A stretch of DNA of 64,000 nt from Planctomycetota bacterium (GCA_003389325.1 QQVE01000059.1:62001-126000), one strand, 5' to 3'. Numbered from the stretch's first letter, positions 7,763 to 16,610 are shown. A program made the numbers and translations. Notes: a model not told the origin generated them from the letters alone.

Positions 7763-8539
7763 CTAGCACGCCGAACGCTGGCGGCGCCACCAGCAGCCGG
7801 CACCCAACAGCGCCAAACCGGTGAGCATCAGGCTCGCCGACGCCGGTTCGGGCACGAGGCCCAGGTGCTGCTCCAAGTAGAGCGACGCATGGTGCAGCTT
7901 CTCCATCGGATTGGCACCATCGGGCGACAGAATCGTGTAGATGCTGGCACTGGGAGCGACGCCCGGGGCGTTGGTCGACAGTTGCCACTCCAGCACGTGC
8001 AGCACGCCGGCCGGGTTGTCATCGATCGCATACAGCAAGTCGATGTCGGTCAGGCCTCCACCGGGAATGCCGCTGGCGATCGCGAGCGATCCGAGACCGT
8101 CGGTGTCGATCGACACACTGTTGTGCTCGATCGTGATCACCTCGCCCGGATCGAGCGGCACGAGGTTGGGAATTGTGCCGCCGGGCGGCATCATCGGCGG
8201 ACCGACCCACTTGCTCGCCCCCAAGAGCTCCAACGAGAGATCGAATCCCGTCAGAGGTCCGGGCGTGTACACGTCGTAGCCCGGCAAGTCGGCGATGGCC
8301 ACCGAACTAGTGATGTTTTGCCAGTGATCGTGCAGTGCGTTGTAGTACGGGCGCGGGCTGCCGCCTCCGTCGTCGGGCACGCCCGTGCTGAGATAGCCCT
8401 GCGCAAAGAGCTGGTTGTCGATCACCTGGATCTCGAGCCGGCGGCCGGAGTGACCGAAGGCTGCGGTCCCCCAGAACAGCGAGGCGCTGGCCGTGCCGAC
8501 CAGACAGAGTGTCATTGCGAAACGCTTACGGAAACTCAT
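7763..8539 (-). CDS. PEP-CTERM-anchored exported protein
   Basis: 258 residues from the ATG at 8539; AAGGA lies about 10 nt upstream. The N-terminus MSFRKRFAMTLCLVGTASAS is a signal peptide. The body (about residues 30-225) begins HSGRRLEIQVIDNQLFAQGY and looks beta-rich. The C-terminus is a PEP-CTERM sorting signal: VPEPASASLMLTGLALLGAG, then arginines. Such proteins are exported, then processed by an exosortase and attached at the cell surface. The histidine- and aspartate-rich N-terminal part might bind metal, but that is a guess. It is the third gene of a leftward group after a cysteine-rich exported protein and a pseudopilin. No exosortase gene is in the window. Confidence 0.85.
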   Translation of the reverse strand: MSFRKRFAMTLCLVGTASASLFWGTAAFGHSGRRLEIQVIDNQLFAQGYLSTGVPDDGGGSPRPYYNALHDHWQNITSSVAIADLPGYDVYTPGPLTGFDLSLELLGASKWVGPPMMPPGGTIPNLVPLDPGEVITIEHNSVSIDTDGLGSLAIASGIPGGGLTDIDLLYAIDDNPAGVLHVLEWQLSTNAPGVAPSASIYTILSPDGANPMEKLHHASLYLEQHLGLVPEPASASLMLTGLALLGAGCWWRRQRSAC

Positions 8540-8596
8540 GTATCCCAAGTCCTTGTCGAAAAGGTTCGTTTGTTGGCGAAAGAAACAAGCGCGGTT

Positions 8597-9271
8597 CTAC
8601 TTCACGGGCTGCGCGAAGTTCGTGCCGCTGAGAATGTCGTTGTCCACCCACTTGTGGACGGTTTGCTCGGCAATCGTCTCCACGTGAGCGTCCGCGTACA
8701 GGTAGTTGGACGTTTCCTGGTGACGTGTCGGATGGATCTCCTTGAGCATCAACTCCCACACGATGCCCAACGAGACTTTCGTGGGCGTGTACCACTGCGA
8801 CGGATGGCAATGATCATCGTTGACTTCGCGGCCGTCGGCCCCCTCGAAGACGATGATCGTCCGCGAGGTTTCCTGCATCTTGTGCAGGTTGAGCATCGAC
8901 TCGGGGAGCGGTACGGCGATGAACTCGTTGATCACGTAGCTCGTGCCTTTCTGCCCTCCCTCGAGCCAGTCGAGACCCTTGGGATCGTCGGGACAAATCC
9001 GCAGGATCTCCGCGTCTTCGACGTAGGGACCGAGCGTGTAGACCCACGACTTTTCCGGATCCGAGGCGTGCACCGTTTGCGGGAACTCGCCCTGGTTGTT
9101 GTCCGCGAACATGTGCGTGGCCAACCCGATCTGGCGAAGCCGATTCCAGCACTTCGCCCTGCGGGCCGCCGCGCGCGATGCCTGTACCGCGGGCAACAGC
9201 AATCCGACCAAGAGTCCGATGATCGCAATCACGACCAACAACTCAACCAACGTGAAGCCACGACGGCGCAC
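8597..9271 (-). CDS. DUF1559-type prepilin-like protein
   Basis: 224 residues with a type IV prepilin/type II pseudopilin N-terminus: MRRRGFTLVELLVVIAIIGL. A prepilin peptidase would cut between G and F and methylate the phenylalanine. A hydrophobic helix spans about residues 6-28. The C-terminal motif SNYLYADAHVETI is typical of planctomycete DUF1559 proteins (often ending in H-X9-DG motifs), which exist in many copies per genome. It is shorter than most DUF1559 members. Probably part of a pseudopilus or surface structure; exact role unknown. It lies 57 nt upstream of the PEP-CTERM gene on the same strand. Confidence 0.88.
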   Translation of the reverse strand: MRRRGFTLVELLVVIAIIGLLVGLLLPAVQASRAAARRAKCWNRLRQIGLATHMFADNNQGEFPQTVHASDPEKSWVYTLGPYVEDAEILRICPDDPKGLDWLEGGQKGTSYVINEFIAVPLPESMLNLHKMQETSRTIIVFEGADGREVNDDHCHPSQWYTPTKVSLGIVWELMLKEIHPTRHQETSNYLYADAHVETIAEQTVHKWVDNDILSGTNFAQPVK

Positions 9272-9331
9272 GATGAAACTCCCAACTTCTCCGGTGGGGT
9301 CGGATCGTGAGATGCCTGCATCGGCAACCAG

Positions 9332-10009
9332 CTATAGAGCTAGCGCCAGGCGCGCAGCACGACGTCCGACCGTAAGTGAGTACCGCCCAGAAAGCGCTTG
9401 CGCGCGCGGCGGTCGGGTCGGGGGCTCATAGCAGAGCGGAGAGAGGCGATCGGCCGTCACCACGGCGCGGCCGATTTCAAGCCAATCGAATTCCCAAAGC
9501 GTGGGAATCTCCAGCGGCATCGAAGCGCCGGTGACGACCCACAGCATGGAAAGTCCTTGGCACTTGCGGGCCTGAATGCTGTCGACCCAAACGACGCCGC
9601 GGCCTTCGTGGTCCTGGGGAGTGGCGCTGGCGCAGTGACCGCACTTGTGTTGCGGGTCGACTGTATCGCAGTGTGAGTTGTGTTCGTCGCAGCAAGTCTT
9701 AGGCTGCCTGTCGTCGTCGACCGAGGCGACCAACGCCGCCCGTGCATCCTCGGGGATGGCCACGCCGTGTTCGTCGGCCCAGGCCAGCCGCTCTTCGGCC
9801 GTAAAGCAGCAACAACTCTGCCAGCATTGGGAGGCCGACGCACATCCGCAACGGTGGCTCTGGCACGGGAACGGCGTCGAATCGTCCCGTTTCACCGCCG
9901 CCGGCAGCGGAAAGCCGACCACGCTGAACAGGTAGGCCACGATCGCAAAGGCGGTAACCAGTGCCCGTGCACGGCGGGAAGAGCGATGAAATAAGCGGCG
10001 AGAGAACAT
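9332..10009 (-). CDS. cysteine-rich exported or membrane protein, unknown function
   Basis: 225 residues from the ATG at 10009 (MFSRRLFHRSSRRARALV). A basic N-terminus and a hydrophobic helix (VTAFAIVAYLFSVVGFPLPA) form a signal peptide or anchor. The next 100 residues hold most of the 14 cysteines with several histidines: CQSHRCGCASASQCWQSCCC, TCCDEHNSHC and HKCGHC. This arrangement suggests metal binding (inference). The second half is ordinary and lacks known motifs. The open frame extends upstream to 10117, but the extra part reads as non-coding. It heads the leftward group with the pseudopilin and PEP-CTERM protein, 60 nt before the pseudopilin. I see no Zur or Fur box in front of it. 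Confidence 0.75.
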   Translation of the reverse strand: MFSRRLFHRSSRRARALVTAFAIVAYLFSVVGFPLPAAVKRDDSTPFPCQSHRCGCASASQCWQSCCCFTAEERLAWADEHGVAIPEDARAALVASVDDDRQPKTCCDEHNSHCDTVDPQHKCGHCASATPQDHEGRGVVWVDSIQARKCQGLSMLWVVTGASMPLEIPTLWEFDWLEIGRAVVTADRLSPLCYEPPTRPPRAQALSGRYSLTVGRRAARLALAL

Positions 10010-10521
10010 CAAGGGTATCGGTGTAAGGGAGAAACTGCAGCCCGCGCGGGCGGCGTTTCTCTGATGGGAAGAAGATTCCTTCGAAGGCCTCGAGCGTCCT
10101 TGCGGAGCGAAGCTCATCTACGCTGGAATCACTGGCTGCCCCAAAAAGAAACCGTGTTGGACGAGTGCTCACCGATCGCGCCGCTCGTCCAGGTCACCAG
10201 CAAGGCTAAGTAGGCCCAGAGGGCTTGTCAAGCTTTTGCAGGCACCTGTTCACAAGAAGCTACCCGCCTGCGGCGTCCCAGGTTTCGGACACTGCTTGCC
10301 GGCTGGCGCAAGAAAGCGCGCCCTTTTGAACCGCCCATCGCGGTTGCTGTGCCGTGCTGCCTCGCTTTTCGTGACTCGAACCCGGCACCGGCGGTCCGTG
10401 TCTCACGCTGGCGAATACCCGACCGCGACAAAGGACGGAGAACGGGGGCATGATATACTTCATCGCTACCGGACTCGGTTGGCCCCGCGACCGCACCCAC
10501 GATCCTTGGCCCGACTTGCCC
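10010..10521. other. divergent intergenic region
   Basis: About 510 nt between the leftward cysteine-rich gene and rightward pabA. Open frames here look non-coding. Besides the extended -10 element listed separately I see no operator, riboswitch or RNA gene. A T-loop-like GGGTTCGAGTC on the minus strand (10373-10385) is not part of a foldable tRNA. Confidence 0.5.
10451..10459 (+). promoter_or_regulatory. extended -10 promoter element for pabA-moeA-lnt
   Basis: TGATATACT is an extended -10 box (TGn then TATACT at 10454-10459), about 60 nt before the pabA ATG. There is no good -35 box at 17 nt, as is usual for extended -10 promoters. Confidence 0.45.
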
Positions 10522-11130
10522 ATGATCCTGCTGATCGATAATTACGACTCGTTTACTTACAATCTCGTGCAGCGATTGGGGGAAATCGATCCGTCGGTCG
10601 AGTTGGAAGTGCATCGCAACGACCAGATCACGCTGGACGAAATCGCTGCCAAGGCCCCCTCGCACCTGATCATTTCCCCCGGGCCCTGTACGCCGAACGA
10701 AGCCGGTATCTCCTGCGAGGCCGTCACGCGCTTTGCCGGGCAGATGCCGATTTTGGGCGTGTGCCTGGGGCATCAGTCGATCGGCCAGGCCACGGGCGGC
10801 AAGATCGTTCGCGCTCCTCGGCTGATGCACGGCAAGACCGACTGGATCTACCACGACGATCAGGGACTATTCGCCGGGCTCGACAATCCGCTCGAGGCCA
10901 CGCGCTATCACAGCCTGATCATCGACCCCAACACGCTGCATCCCGACTTCGTCGTCTGCGCCTGGAGCGAGATGCCCGACGGCACGCGCGAGATCATGGG
11001 CATTCGACACCGGACGCAGCCGCTGTTCGGCCTGCAGTTTCACCCGGAAAGCTTTCTGACCGCGTGCGGCACGACGCTACTGGAGCGATTCCTGCGAATG
11101 GAATCGCCGGCGGCAACCCGCACACCGTAG
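10522..11130 (+). CDS. pabA: anthranilate/aminodeoxychorismate synthase glutamine amidotransferase subunit
   Basis: 202 residues from the ATG at 10522, normal for this class I glutamine amidotransferase. It starts MILLIDNYDSFTYNLVQRLG. It has the oxyanion motif SPGPCTPNEAG, the nucleophile in GVCLGHQSIGQATGG, and the catalytic histidine-glutamate pair in GLQFHPESFLT. It gives ammonia from glutamine to the chorismate-using partner (PabB or TrpE), which is not in this window. The same protein often serves both folate and tryptophan pathways, so trpG is equally possible. It is followed after 10 nt by moeA, an operon-like arrangement. Confidence 0.93.
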   Translation: MILLIDNYDSFTYNLVQRLGEIDPSVELEVHRNDQITLDEIAAKAPSHLIISPGPCTPNEAGISCEAVTRFAGQMPILGVCLGHQSIGQATGGKIVRAPRLMHGKTDWIYHDDQGLFAGLDNPLEATRYHSLIIDPNTLHPDFVVCAWSEMPDGTREIMGIRHRTQPLFGLQFHPESFLTACGTTLLERFLRMESPAATRTP

Positions 11131-11140
11131 AGCAGCCAGC

Positions 11141-12385
11141 ATGCTGAGCGTCGAGGAAGCCCTGCAACAGGTTCAGGCCCGCGCAAACACGCGACCGCCG
11201 GCCGCCCGACCGGTGCGCGAGTCGCTGGGGTTGTTGCTGGCCGAAGACGTGACCAGCGACGTCGACTCGCCGCCCCACGACAAGTCGATGGTCGACGGCT
11301 TTGCCGTGCACTCGTCCGATCTCACTGGCGGCACGGCCGAACTCGAGGTACTCGAGGAAGTGATGGCCGGCGACGTGCCGCATCGCGCCGTCACTCAGGG
11401 TACGGCGGTGCGCGTGATGACCGGCGCGCCCATTCCCGAAGGGGCCGATGCGGTCGTGATGGTCGAGCAGTCGGAGTGGATCCCCGGCCAAGGCTCCCTG
11501 GGCCGTGTGCGCTTGAACCTCGAGCGCCTTCGACCCGGCCAGCACATCATGCCCCGGGCCACGTCGATGTCGAAGGGGCAACGCGTCTTGTCGAGCGGGC
11601 ATCTGCTCCGCTCCATCGAGCTGGGCGTGCTGGCCGAGGTGGGTCGAGCCGAAGTAAGCGTCGTACCCCGCCCCACGCTGGCCGTGCTGGCCACGGGCAA
11701 CGAGTTGGTTCCGCCCCTGGTGATTCCCTCTGCGGGGCACATTCGCAACAGCAACGGCCAGATGCTCGTGGCTGCCGCCCGCTCGGCCGGAGCCGCGGCG
11801 GTCGATTTGGGCATCGCCCGCGACGACGTCGAAGAGCTTCGCAAGTTGATCGCTTTCGGACTGGAGTCGGATATTCTCGTCGTGTCCGGCGGCGTGTCGG
11901 CCGGCGTGCTCGACCTGGTGCCCGGCGTGCTCCAGTCGTTGGGCGTAGAGCAAGTGTTTCACAAGATCCGACTCAAGCCGGGCAAGCCGCTGTGGTTCGG
12001 CGTGCGAAGCGATCCGGCAGGCGACAAGTTGGTGTTCGGCGCGCCGGGGAATCCGGTCAGCAGCCTCGTCTGTTTCGAGTTGTTCGTGCGGCCGGCAATT
12101 GCCAGTTTGGCCGGTCGCGGCTGGCCGGAGATGCCCGAGGTGCCGGCCGCACTCCAAAACGACCATCTCCAACGCGGCGATCGGCCCAGCTACCTGCCCG
12201 CCCGGGTCCAAAACGTCGACGGGCAAATGACCGTCGAACTCGTGCGCTGGCACGGCTCCGGCGATCTGCTGGGACTTGTCGAAGCCAACGCCCTGGCTCA
12301 TTTTCCGCCTGGCGAACGCACGTTCGCCGCAGGCGAGACGGTCGGCGTGCTGCCGCTCGCCCAACAGGTTCCCTGGACTTGGTGA
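11141..12385 (+). CDS. moeA: molybdopterin molybdenumtransferase
   Basis: 414 residues, the normal MoeA length. The N-terminus MLSVEEALQQVQARANTRPP is typical. Family motifs in order are PPHDKSMVDGFAVHS (domain I), TGAPIPEGADAVVMVEQ, LATGNELVPPL and the MoCF-domain motif VVSGGVSAGVLD. It inserts molybdate into adenylylated molybdopterin to give molybdenum cofactor in the cytosol. No MogA or other Moco gene is nearby, so the link to pabA (10 nt upstream) and lnt (74 nt downstream) is probably only shared transcription. Confidence 0.95.
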   Translation: MLSVEEALQQVQARANTRPPAARPVRESLGLLLAEDVTSDVDSPPHDKSMVDGFAVHSSDLTGGTAELEVLEEVMAGDVPHRAVTQGTAVRVMTGAPIPEGADAVVMVEQSEWIPGQGSLGRVRLNLERLRPGQHIMPRATSMSKGQRVLSSGHLLRSIELGVLAEVGRAEVSVVPRPTLAVLATGNELVPPLVIPSAGHIRNSNGQMLVAAARSAGAAAVDLGIARDDVEELRKLIAFGLESDILVVSGGVSAGVLDLVPGVLQSLGVEQVFHKIRLKPGKPLWFGVRSDPAGDKLVFGAPGNPVSSLVCFELFVRPAIASLAGRGWPEMPEVPAALQNDHLQRGDRPSYLPARVQNVDGQMTVELVRWHGSGDLLGLVEANALAHFPPGERTFAAGETVGVLPLAQQVPWTW

Positions 12386-12459
12386 GGCCCGCGCGGGTGG
12401 GGCTTTGCGCCGCCCAACCGCTCTGGGCAAGGCATTGCAATCCACCTACGCTAATAGGT

Positions 12460-14151
12460 ATGGGAACCGCCCAAGTATCGGCCCGTCGGGCCCCGCGCAA
12501 GTCACCGGCACAGCCACCGCCGCCGACCGCGGCGCCGTGGTGGCGTTCGACGCTGGGGGCAGCGTTCGCCGGACTGTTGCTGTTCTGGGCCGCGCTGCCT
12601 CCGCTGGAGTGGGCACCGCTAGCCTGGGTCGCTCCGGTGCCGTGGATCTGGCTTGTGCGGCGCGAGTCGCTCTCCGGCCGCCGACCCTACCTCGCGCTGT
12701 GGTCCGCTAGCGTCGTCTTCTACCTCGCAACGTTGTACTGGGTCACCCTGCCGCACTGGGCCACGAGCATCGGCTGGGTCGTGCTCTCGCTTTACTTGGC
12801 CGTCTATCTACCGGCGTTCGTGGCGCTTGCTCGCGTCGCCGTGCATCGTCTGGGGGTCTCGTCGATCATCGCGGCACCGGTGATCTGGACCGGGTTGGAG
12901 TTTGCCCGGGCAAACCTGTTCACGGGTTTCGGCATCGTGACTTTCGCACACACGCAATACCGCGTTCCCACCACGTTGCAGATCTGCGACTTGGCCGGAC
13001 CCTATGGCCTGACCTTTGCCATCGTGCTGGCGGCAGCCTGCATCGCCCGCATGCTGCCCTGCGGTCATCCTCGCTTCGTGTGGTGGCCGGCCGTTCCGCT
13101 GGTCGGCCTGCTGGCCGCGGTCGTGGCCTACGGGCAGTCGCGGCTCGACCAGGAAACGACCGAATTGGGCCCCAAAGTGGCGCTGGTCCAGGGCTCGATC
13201 GACATCGATATGAAATACGACGAGGCCGAGGGCGAAGCGATTCTGGCGCAATACTACGGACTGACGAAACGCGCGGTGCGCGAGTATCCGGACCTCGACC
13301 TGATCGTGTGGCCCGAGACGATGTTTCGCGACGCTTGGCTCACGTTTGCCCCCGACTATGTGCCGAGCGACGACGTGGAGTGGACGGTCGACGAAGCCGA
13401 AGCCTTTAGCCGCCGACGCATCAAGCGCCTGATAGGGCCGCTCGACACACCGTTCTTGATCGGCATCGATACGTGGTACTACCGCCCCGGCGAAATCGAC
13501 CACTTCAACACGGCCCTGTTCACCGATCGCACGGGCAAGGTCATCGGCCGCTACGACAAGTGCCACCTGGTGCCATTTGGCGAGTACGTGTGGTTTGCCG
13601 ACACGTTCCCCTGGCTGTACAAGCTGACACCATTGCCGCGCGGATCGGACCCGGGCACGTCGCCTGAATCGATTGCCAGCCGGGGCGTGAACTACGCGCC
13701 GAACATTTGCTACGAGAACACGCTGCCGCACTTGATCCGTCGGCAAGTCGTGGCCCTGCGTGCCGGGGGACGCGAGCCCGACGTGCTGGTCAACCTGACT
13801 AACGACGGCTGGTTCTGGGGATCGCACGAGCTGGACATGCACCTGAGTTGTGCCGTGCTACGGGCCGTGGAGTGCCGCAAGCCGTTTCTCGTGGCGGCCA
13901 ACACGGGCTTCTCGGCCGTGATCGACTCCTCCGGCCGGATCCGACAACAGGGACGCCGCAGGGCTACCGATCTGCTCGTCTCGCGAGTAGATATCGACTC
14001 TCGCACGAGCCCCTACCTGCTGGTAGGCGATTTGCCGGCCGGCTTGTGCCTGCTGGCGACGACGGGCGTGGGACTTTTTGCCCTGGTCGGAGCCATCCGC
14101 CGCCGGAAGGTCGCTCGCACCGCCAAGCTGTCCGATCCCAACGGGGCATAG
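12460..14151 (+). CDS. lnt: apolipoprotein N-acyltransferase
   Basis: 563 residues from the ATG at 12460. The N-terminal half carries several membrane helices; the C-terminal half is a nitrilase-like domain facing the periplasm. The catalytic triad is visible: E286 in WPETMFRD, K367 in YDKCHLVPFGEYVW and C417 in PNICYENTLPHL. It adds the third acyl chain to the N-terminal cysteine of lipoproteins, the last step of lipoprotein maturation before sorting to an outer membrane. Its presence agrees with a diderm planctomycete. The open frame reaches back into moeA in another phase; only the part from 12460 is real. A last hydrophobic helix near the C-terminus (LLATTGVGLFALVGAI) is as expected. Confidence 0.95.
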   Translation: MGTAQVSARRAPRKSPAQPPPPTAAPWWRSTLGAAFAGLLLFWAALPPLEWAPLAWVAPVPWIWLVRRESLSGRRPYLALWSASVVFYLATLYWVTLPHWATSIGWVVLSLYLAVYLPAFVALARVAVHRLGVSSIIAAPVIWTGLEFARANLFTGFGIVTFAHTQYRVPTTLQICDLAGPYGLTFAIVLAAACIARMLPCGHPRFVWWPAVPLVGLLAAVVAYGQSRLDQETTELGPKVALVQGSIDIDMKYDEAEGEAILAQYYGLTKRAVREYPDLDLIVWPETMFRDAWLTFAPDYVPSDDVEWTVDEAEAFSRRRIKRLIGPLDTPFLIGIDTWYYRPGEIDHFNTALFTDRTGKVIGRYDKCHLVPFGEYVWFADTFPWLYKLTPLPRGSDPGTSPESIASRGVNYAPNICYENTLPHLIRRQVVALRAGGREPDVLVNLTNDGWFWGSHELDMHLSCAVLRAVECRKPFLVAANTGFSAVIDSSGRIRQQGRRRATDLLVSRVDIDSRTSPYLLVGDLPAGLCLLATTGVGLFALVGAIRRRKVARTAKLSDPNGA

Positions 14152-14233
14152 GCCGACCGAGCCAGTCGGGGGGCGCCAATCGCACGCAAAATCCACCCAT
14201 CATCCGCATATTACCAAATGTGAAACTTCGTCG

Positions 14234-14263
14234 TTGACTTCACGAAACCGGGCGAATTATACT
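14234..14263 (+). promoter_or_regulatory. strong sigma70 promoter of the MreC-like/mreB/PBP2 operon
   Basis: TTGACT (14234-14239) and TATACT (14258-14263) are 18 nt apart. The expected start is near 14270, giving a leader of about 160 nt before the ATG at 14430. I found no known riboswitch in that leader. Confidence 0.7.
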
Positions 14264-14429
14264 AAATGACTGTGCGGCCAAGCTGATTTATCTCCTGTCC
14301 ACGCAAAAACTTGGCGACGCAACGGGCTCCCCTACGGGCCCCATTTTCTGGCTCACTTTTCGGAACAACACCCAAGGGCGCGCGAGGCAAGGCATCCCGT
14401 TCGGCTAATTCGCTTCTGGGAAACGCGTT

Positions 14430-15254
14430 ATGAACACCGTCGGCAAAATCTTGGTGCTGCTAATCTTCGCGGCCAGCGTGACGTTCATGGGATGGGCCGT
14501 CGCCGTGTATGGCACCCATCAAGACTGGAAGAAGAAGTACGAGGACGAATCAGCCAAGGTGCAGATCGCCCAGACGGAAGTCGGCCGGCTCGAGGAAGAG
14601 CAAAAACAGATTCAGGAAGAGTTGCAGGCCGAGATCACCGCCCGCGAGCAGGCATTGGCCAAATTGGAAACCGAGGCCAAGGCCCTGGCCGAAGAACGCG
14701 CGGAGTTGGTCAAGCAGCGCGATGCCCTGCAAGCCAAAGACAAGCAAGCCGTCGCGGCGCTCGACGCGGCGCAGAAGAACCTGGAGCGTTTGACCGGCGA
14801 GGTCGAAGACCTGCGAAACGACATCCGCGAAGCCCAGGGCGATCGCGACACGCACTTCGATCGCGTCGTGGAACTGACCGACCAGATTCATCAGATTCAA
14901 GGCGAGGTGCGCCGGCTCGACGAGCGCGGCATGCAGTTGGCCTCGCAATTGGCTTCGGCCAAGCTCGTGCTCGACCGTCACGGCCTGCACAAGGATATGC
15001 CGGTCGACGGCATCCCTCCGCGTTTGCGCGGCAAGGTGCTGGCGGTGAACCGCGACAACATGATTGAGGTGTCGCTCGGCACCGACGACGGCTTGCGTGC
15101 GGGTCACACCCTGGAGATTTTCCGCGGCACCAAGTACCTGGGCCGTCTGGAAGTGCTGCAGGCCACGACCGATCGCGCGGTCGGCAAGGTCATTCCAGGC
15201 TTCAAGAAGGGCGTTATTCGGAAAGACGACGATGTCGCTACTCGGTTCAGCTAA
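14430..15254 (+). CDS. MreC-like membrane coiled-coil protein
   Basis: 274 residues. One N-terminal membrane helix (ILVLLIFAASVTFMGWAVAV, about residues 7-26) is followed by a long glutamine/glutamate/alanine-rich coiled coil (about 33-185) and a small C-terminal domain with a beta-rich pattern (MIEVSLGTDDGLRAGHTLEI then YLGRLEVLQATTDRAVGKVI). This order - anchor, coiled coil, beta domain with a G-D-D-G-L turn - is the architecture of MreC, and the gene lies just upstream of mreB and PBP2. I cannot show true homology by eye, so the call is MreC-like. It would scaffold cell-wall elongation in the periplasm. Its last 23 nt overlap the next gene in another frame. A strong promoter lies at 14234-14263. 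Confidence 0.75.
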   Translation: MNTVGKILVLLIFAASVTFMGWAVAVYGTHQDWKKKYEDESAKVQIAQTEVGRLEEEQKQIQEELQAEITAREQALAKLETEAKALAEERAELVKQRDALQAKDKQAVAALDAAQKNLERLTGEVEDLRNDIREAQGDRDTHFDRVVELTDQIHQIQGEVRRLDERGMQLASQLASAKLVLDRHGLHKDMPVDGIPPRLRGKVLAVNRDNMIEVSLGTDDGLRAGHTLEIFRGTKYLGRLEVLQATTDRAVGKVIPGFKKGVIRKDDDVATRFS

Positions 15255-15480
15255 AAAGAAGAAGAAAAAGAAGGGCGCCGAGGCGGCCGAAGGGTTCGAC
15301 GCCGCCGAAACCGCTGCGCCGGCAGAGAAGCCCAAGAAGAAAGCCAAGGCCCCCGCCACGCGTGGCATCGCCGTGGAGAAGCCCAAGGCCAACATCTACA
15401 CGGCGATGTTGGCCCTGTCGCTGGTGGCGATGATCATCGGTTGCGTGGTCTTGTACGTCGAGTGGAATGCTTACCAATAG
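15232..15480 (+). CDS. small membrane protein with lysine-rich N-terminus
   Basis: 82 residues from the ATG at 15232, overlapping the end of the coiled-coil gene by 23 nt. The N-terminal half is charged and lysine-rich (seven lysines in a row after MSLLGSA, then alanine/proline/lysine-rich text). One membrane helix sits near the C-terminus: IYTAMLALSLVAMIIGCVVL. With a basic, cytosolic N-terminus the protein would leave only a few residues in the periplasm. It takes the place where mreD would be expected, but MreD has five or six helices, so this is not MreD. Function unknown; the overlap suggests coupled translation with the MreC-like protein. Confidence 0.75.
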   Translation: MSLLGSAKKKKKKKGAEAAEGFDAAETAAPAEKPKKKAKAPATRGIAVEKPKANIYTAMLALSLVAMIIGCVVLYVEWNAYQ

Positions 15481-15563
15481 TGATGCGTTGACGTAGGGAT
15501 CGCTTACCAACACGGCCGGAAGCACACTGCCCCTTCGGCCTCAAACCTGCGCTCTGGGCACGG

Positions 15564-16610
15564 ATGCTCCACCGCCTTCTCGGACTGCTGGGCTACGACC
15601 TGGCCATTGACTTGGGTACGGCCAACACGCTGGTCAGCGTGGTGGGCGAAGGCCTTGTCGTCAACGAACCTTCGATCGTGGCCGTCGCCGAAGGCACCTC
15701 GCGCATCCTCTCCGGCGGCTGTGCTATCGGCCATCTGGCCAAGCAAATGCAAGGTCGCACGCCCCAGTCGATCGAAGTCGTACGGCCCCTGGGCGACGGC
15801 GTGATCCGCGACTTCGAGCTCTGCGAGGCGATGCTCCGCTACTTCATGCGCAAGGCCCATCGCCCCGGATTGGCTCGCCCCCGCGTGCTGGTGGCCGTAC
15901 CAGGCGGCATTACACCGGTGGAACGGCGTGCCGTGTTCAACAGCACCCAACGTGCCGGAGCACGCGAAGTGCTGGTCGTGCCCGAAGCGAAGGCCGCCGC
16001 GATCGGCTCGGGGCTGCCGATCGCCGAGCCGGTGGCCAGCATGATCTGCGACATCGGCGGCGGCACGACCGAGGTGGCCGTGCTCAGCCTCGGCGAAATC
16101 GTCGCCAGCCAGTCGGTGCGCACCGCGGGCGATGCCATGGATCGGGCGTTGGTCGACTACCTGCGCCGGCACTACAACCTGCGCGTGGGCACCAGCGAAG
16201 CCGAGCGGCTGCGGATTGAAATCGGCAGCGCCTACCCACTCGAGCAGGAGCTCGTTGGCGAGGTGCGCGGCGTCGACGCCATCGGCCGCCTGCCGCGTAA
16301 GGCCACGATCACCAGCGAAGAGGTGCGCGAGAGCCTTGCCGAGCCGCTGGGGCGGATCGTGGAGGCCATCAAACATACGCTCGATCGGTGCAGCACCGAC
16401 CTTGTTTCCGATCTGGCCGACAACGGCCTGGTGCTGGCCGGCGGCGGAGCGCTGTTGCCGGGACTCGATCGGTGGCTCAGCGAGCAGACCGGCTTGCCCA
16501 CGCGGCTGTGCGGCGATCCGCTTACGGCCGTGGCTCGCGGCACCCACGTTTGCCTCGAACATTTCGACCGTTGGCGCGGCGCCCTGCGCAGCGGCGACGA
16601 GGACCTCTAA
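15564..16610 (+). CDS. mreB: rod-shape determining protein MreB
   Basis: 348 residues, normal for the actin-like MreB. The N-terminal MLHRLLGLLGYD can form a short amphipathic membrane-binding helix. The phosphate-1 motif is DLAIDLGTANTLV, the second nucleotide motif is CDIGGGTTEVAVLSLGEI, and the adenosine motif is LVLAGGGALLPGLDRWL. It forms filaments under the membrane that guide peptidoglycan synthesis. It is followed after 31 nt by a class B PBP2 and preceded by the MreC-like gene, so the set looks like an elongasome operon. Many planctomycetes lack FtsZ, which makes a retained MreB module notable. Confidence 0.95.
   Translation: MLHRLLGLLGYDLAIDLGTANTLVSVVGEGLVVNEPSIVAVAEGTSRILSGGCAIGHLAKQMQGRTPQSIEVVRPLGDGVIRDFELCEAMLRYFMRKAHRPGLARPRVLVAVPGGITPVERRAVFNSTQRAGAREVLVVPEAKAAAIGSGLPIAEPVASMICDIGGGTTEVAVLSLGEIVASQSVRTAGDAMDRALVDYLRRHYNLRVGTSEAERLRIEIGSAYPLEQELVGEVRGVDAIGRLPRKATITSEEVRESLAEPLGRIVEAIKHTLDRCSTDLVSDLADNGLVLAGGGALLPGLDRWLSEQTGLPTRLCGDPLTAVARGTHVCLEHFDRWRGALRSGDEDL

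Noticed and set aside
9332..10250. Zur or Fur box before the cysteine-rich gene
   Set aside because: Looked for AT-rich palindromes of these regulators in front of the group and found none.
10373..10385. tRNA-like T-loop on the minus strand (GGGTTCGAGTC)
   Set aside because: The flanking stems do not pair and no acceptor, D or anticodon arm can be built around it.
12808..13842. 344-residue minus-strand open frame over lnt
   Set aside because: Shadow of lnt, whose catalytic triad is intact on the plus strand.
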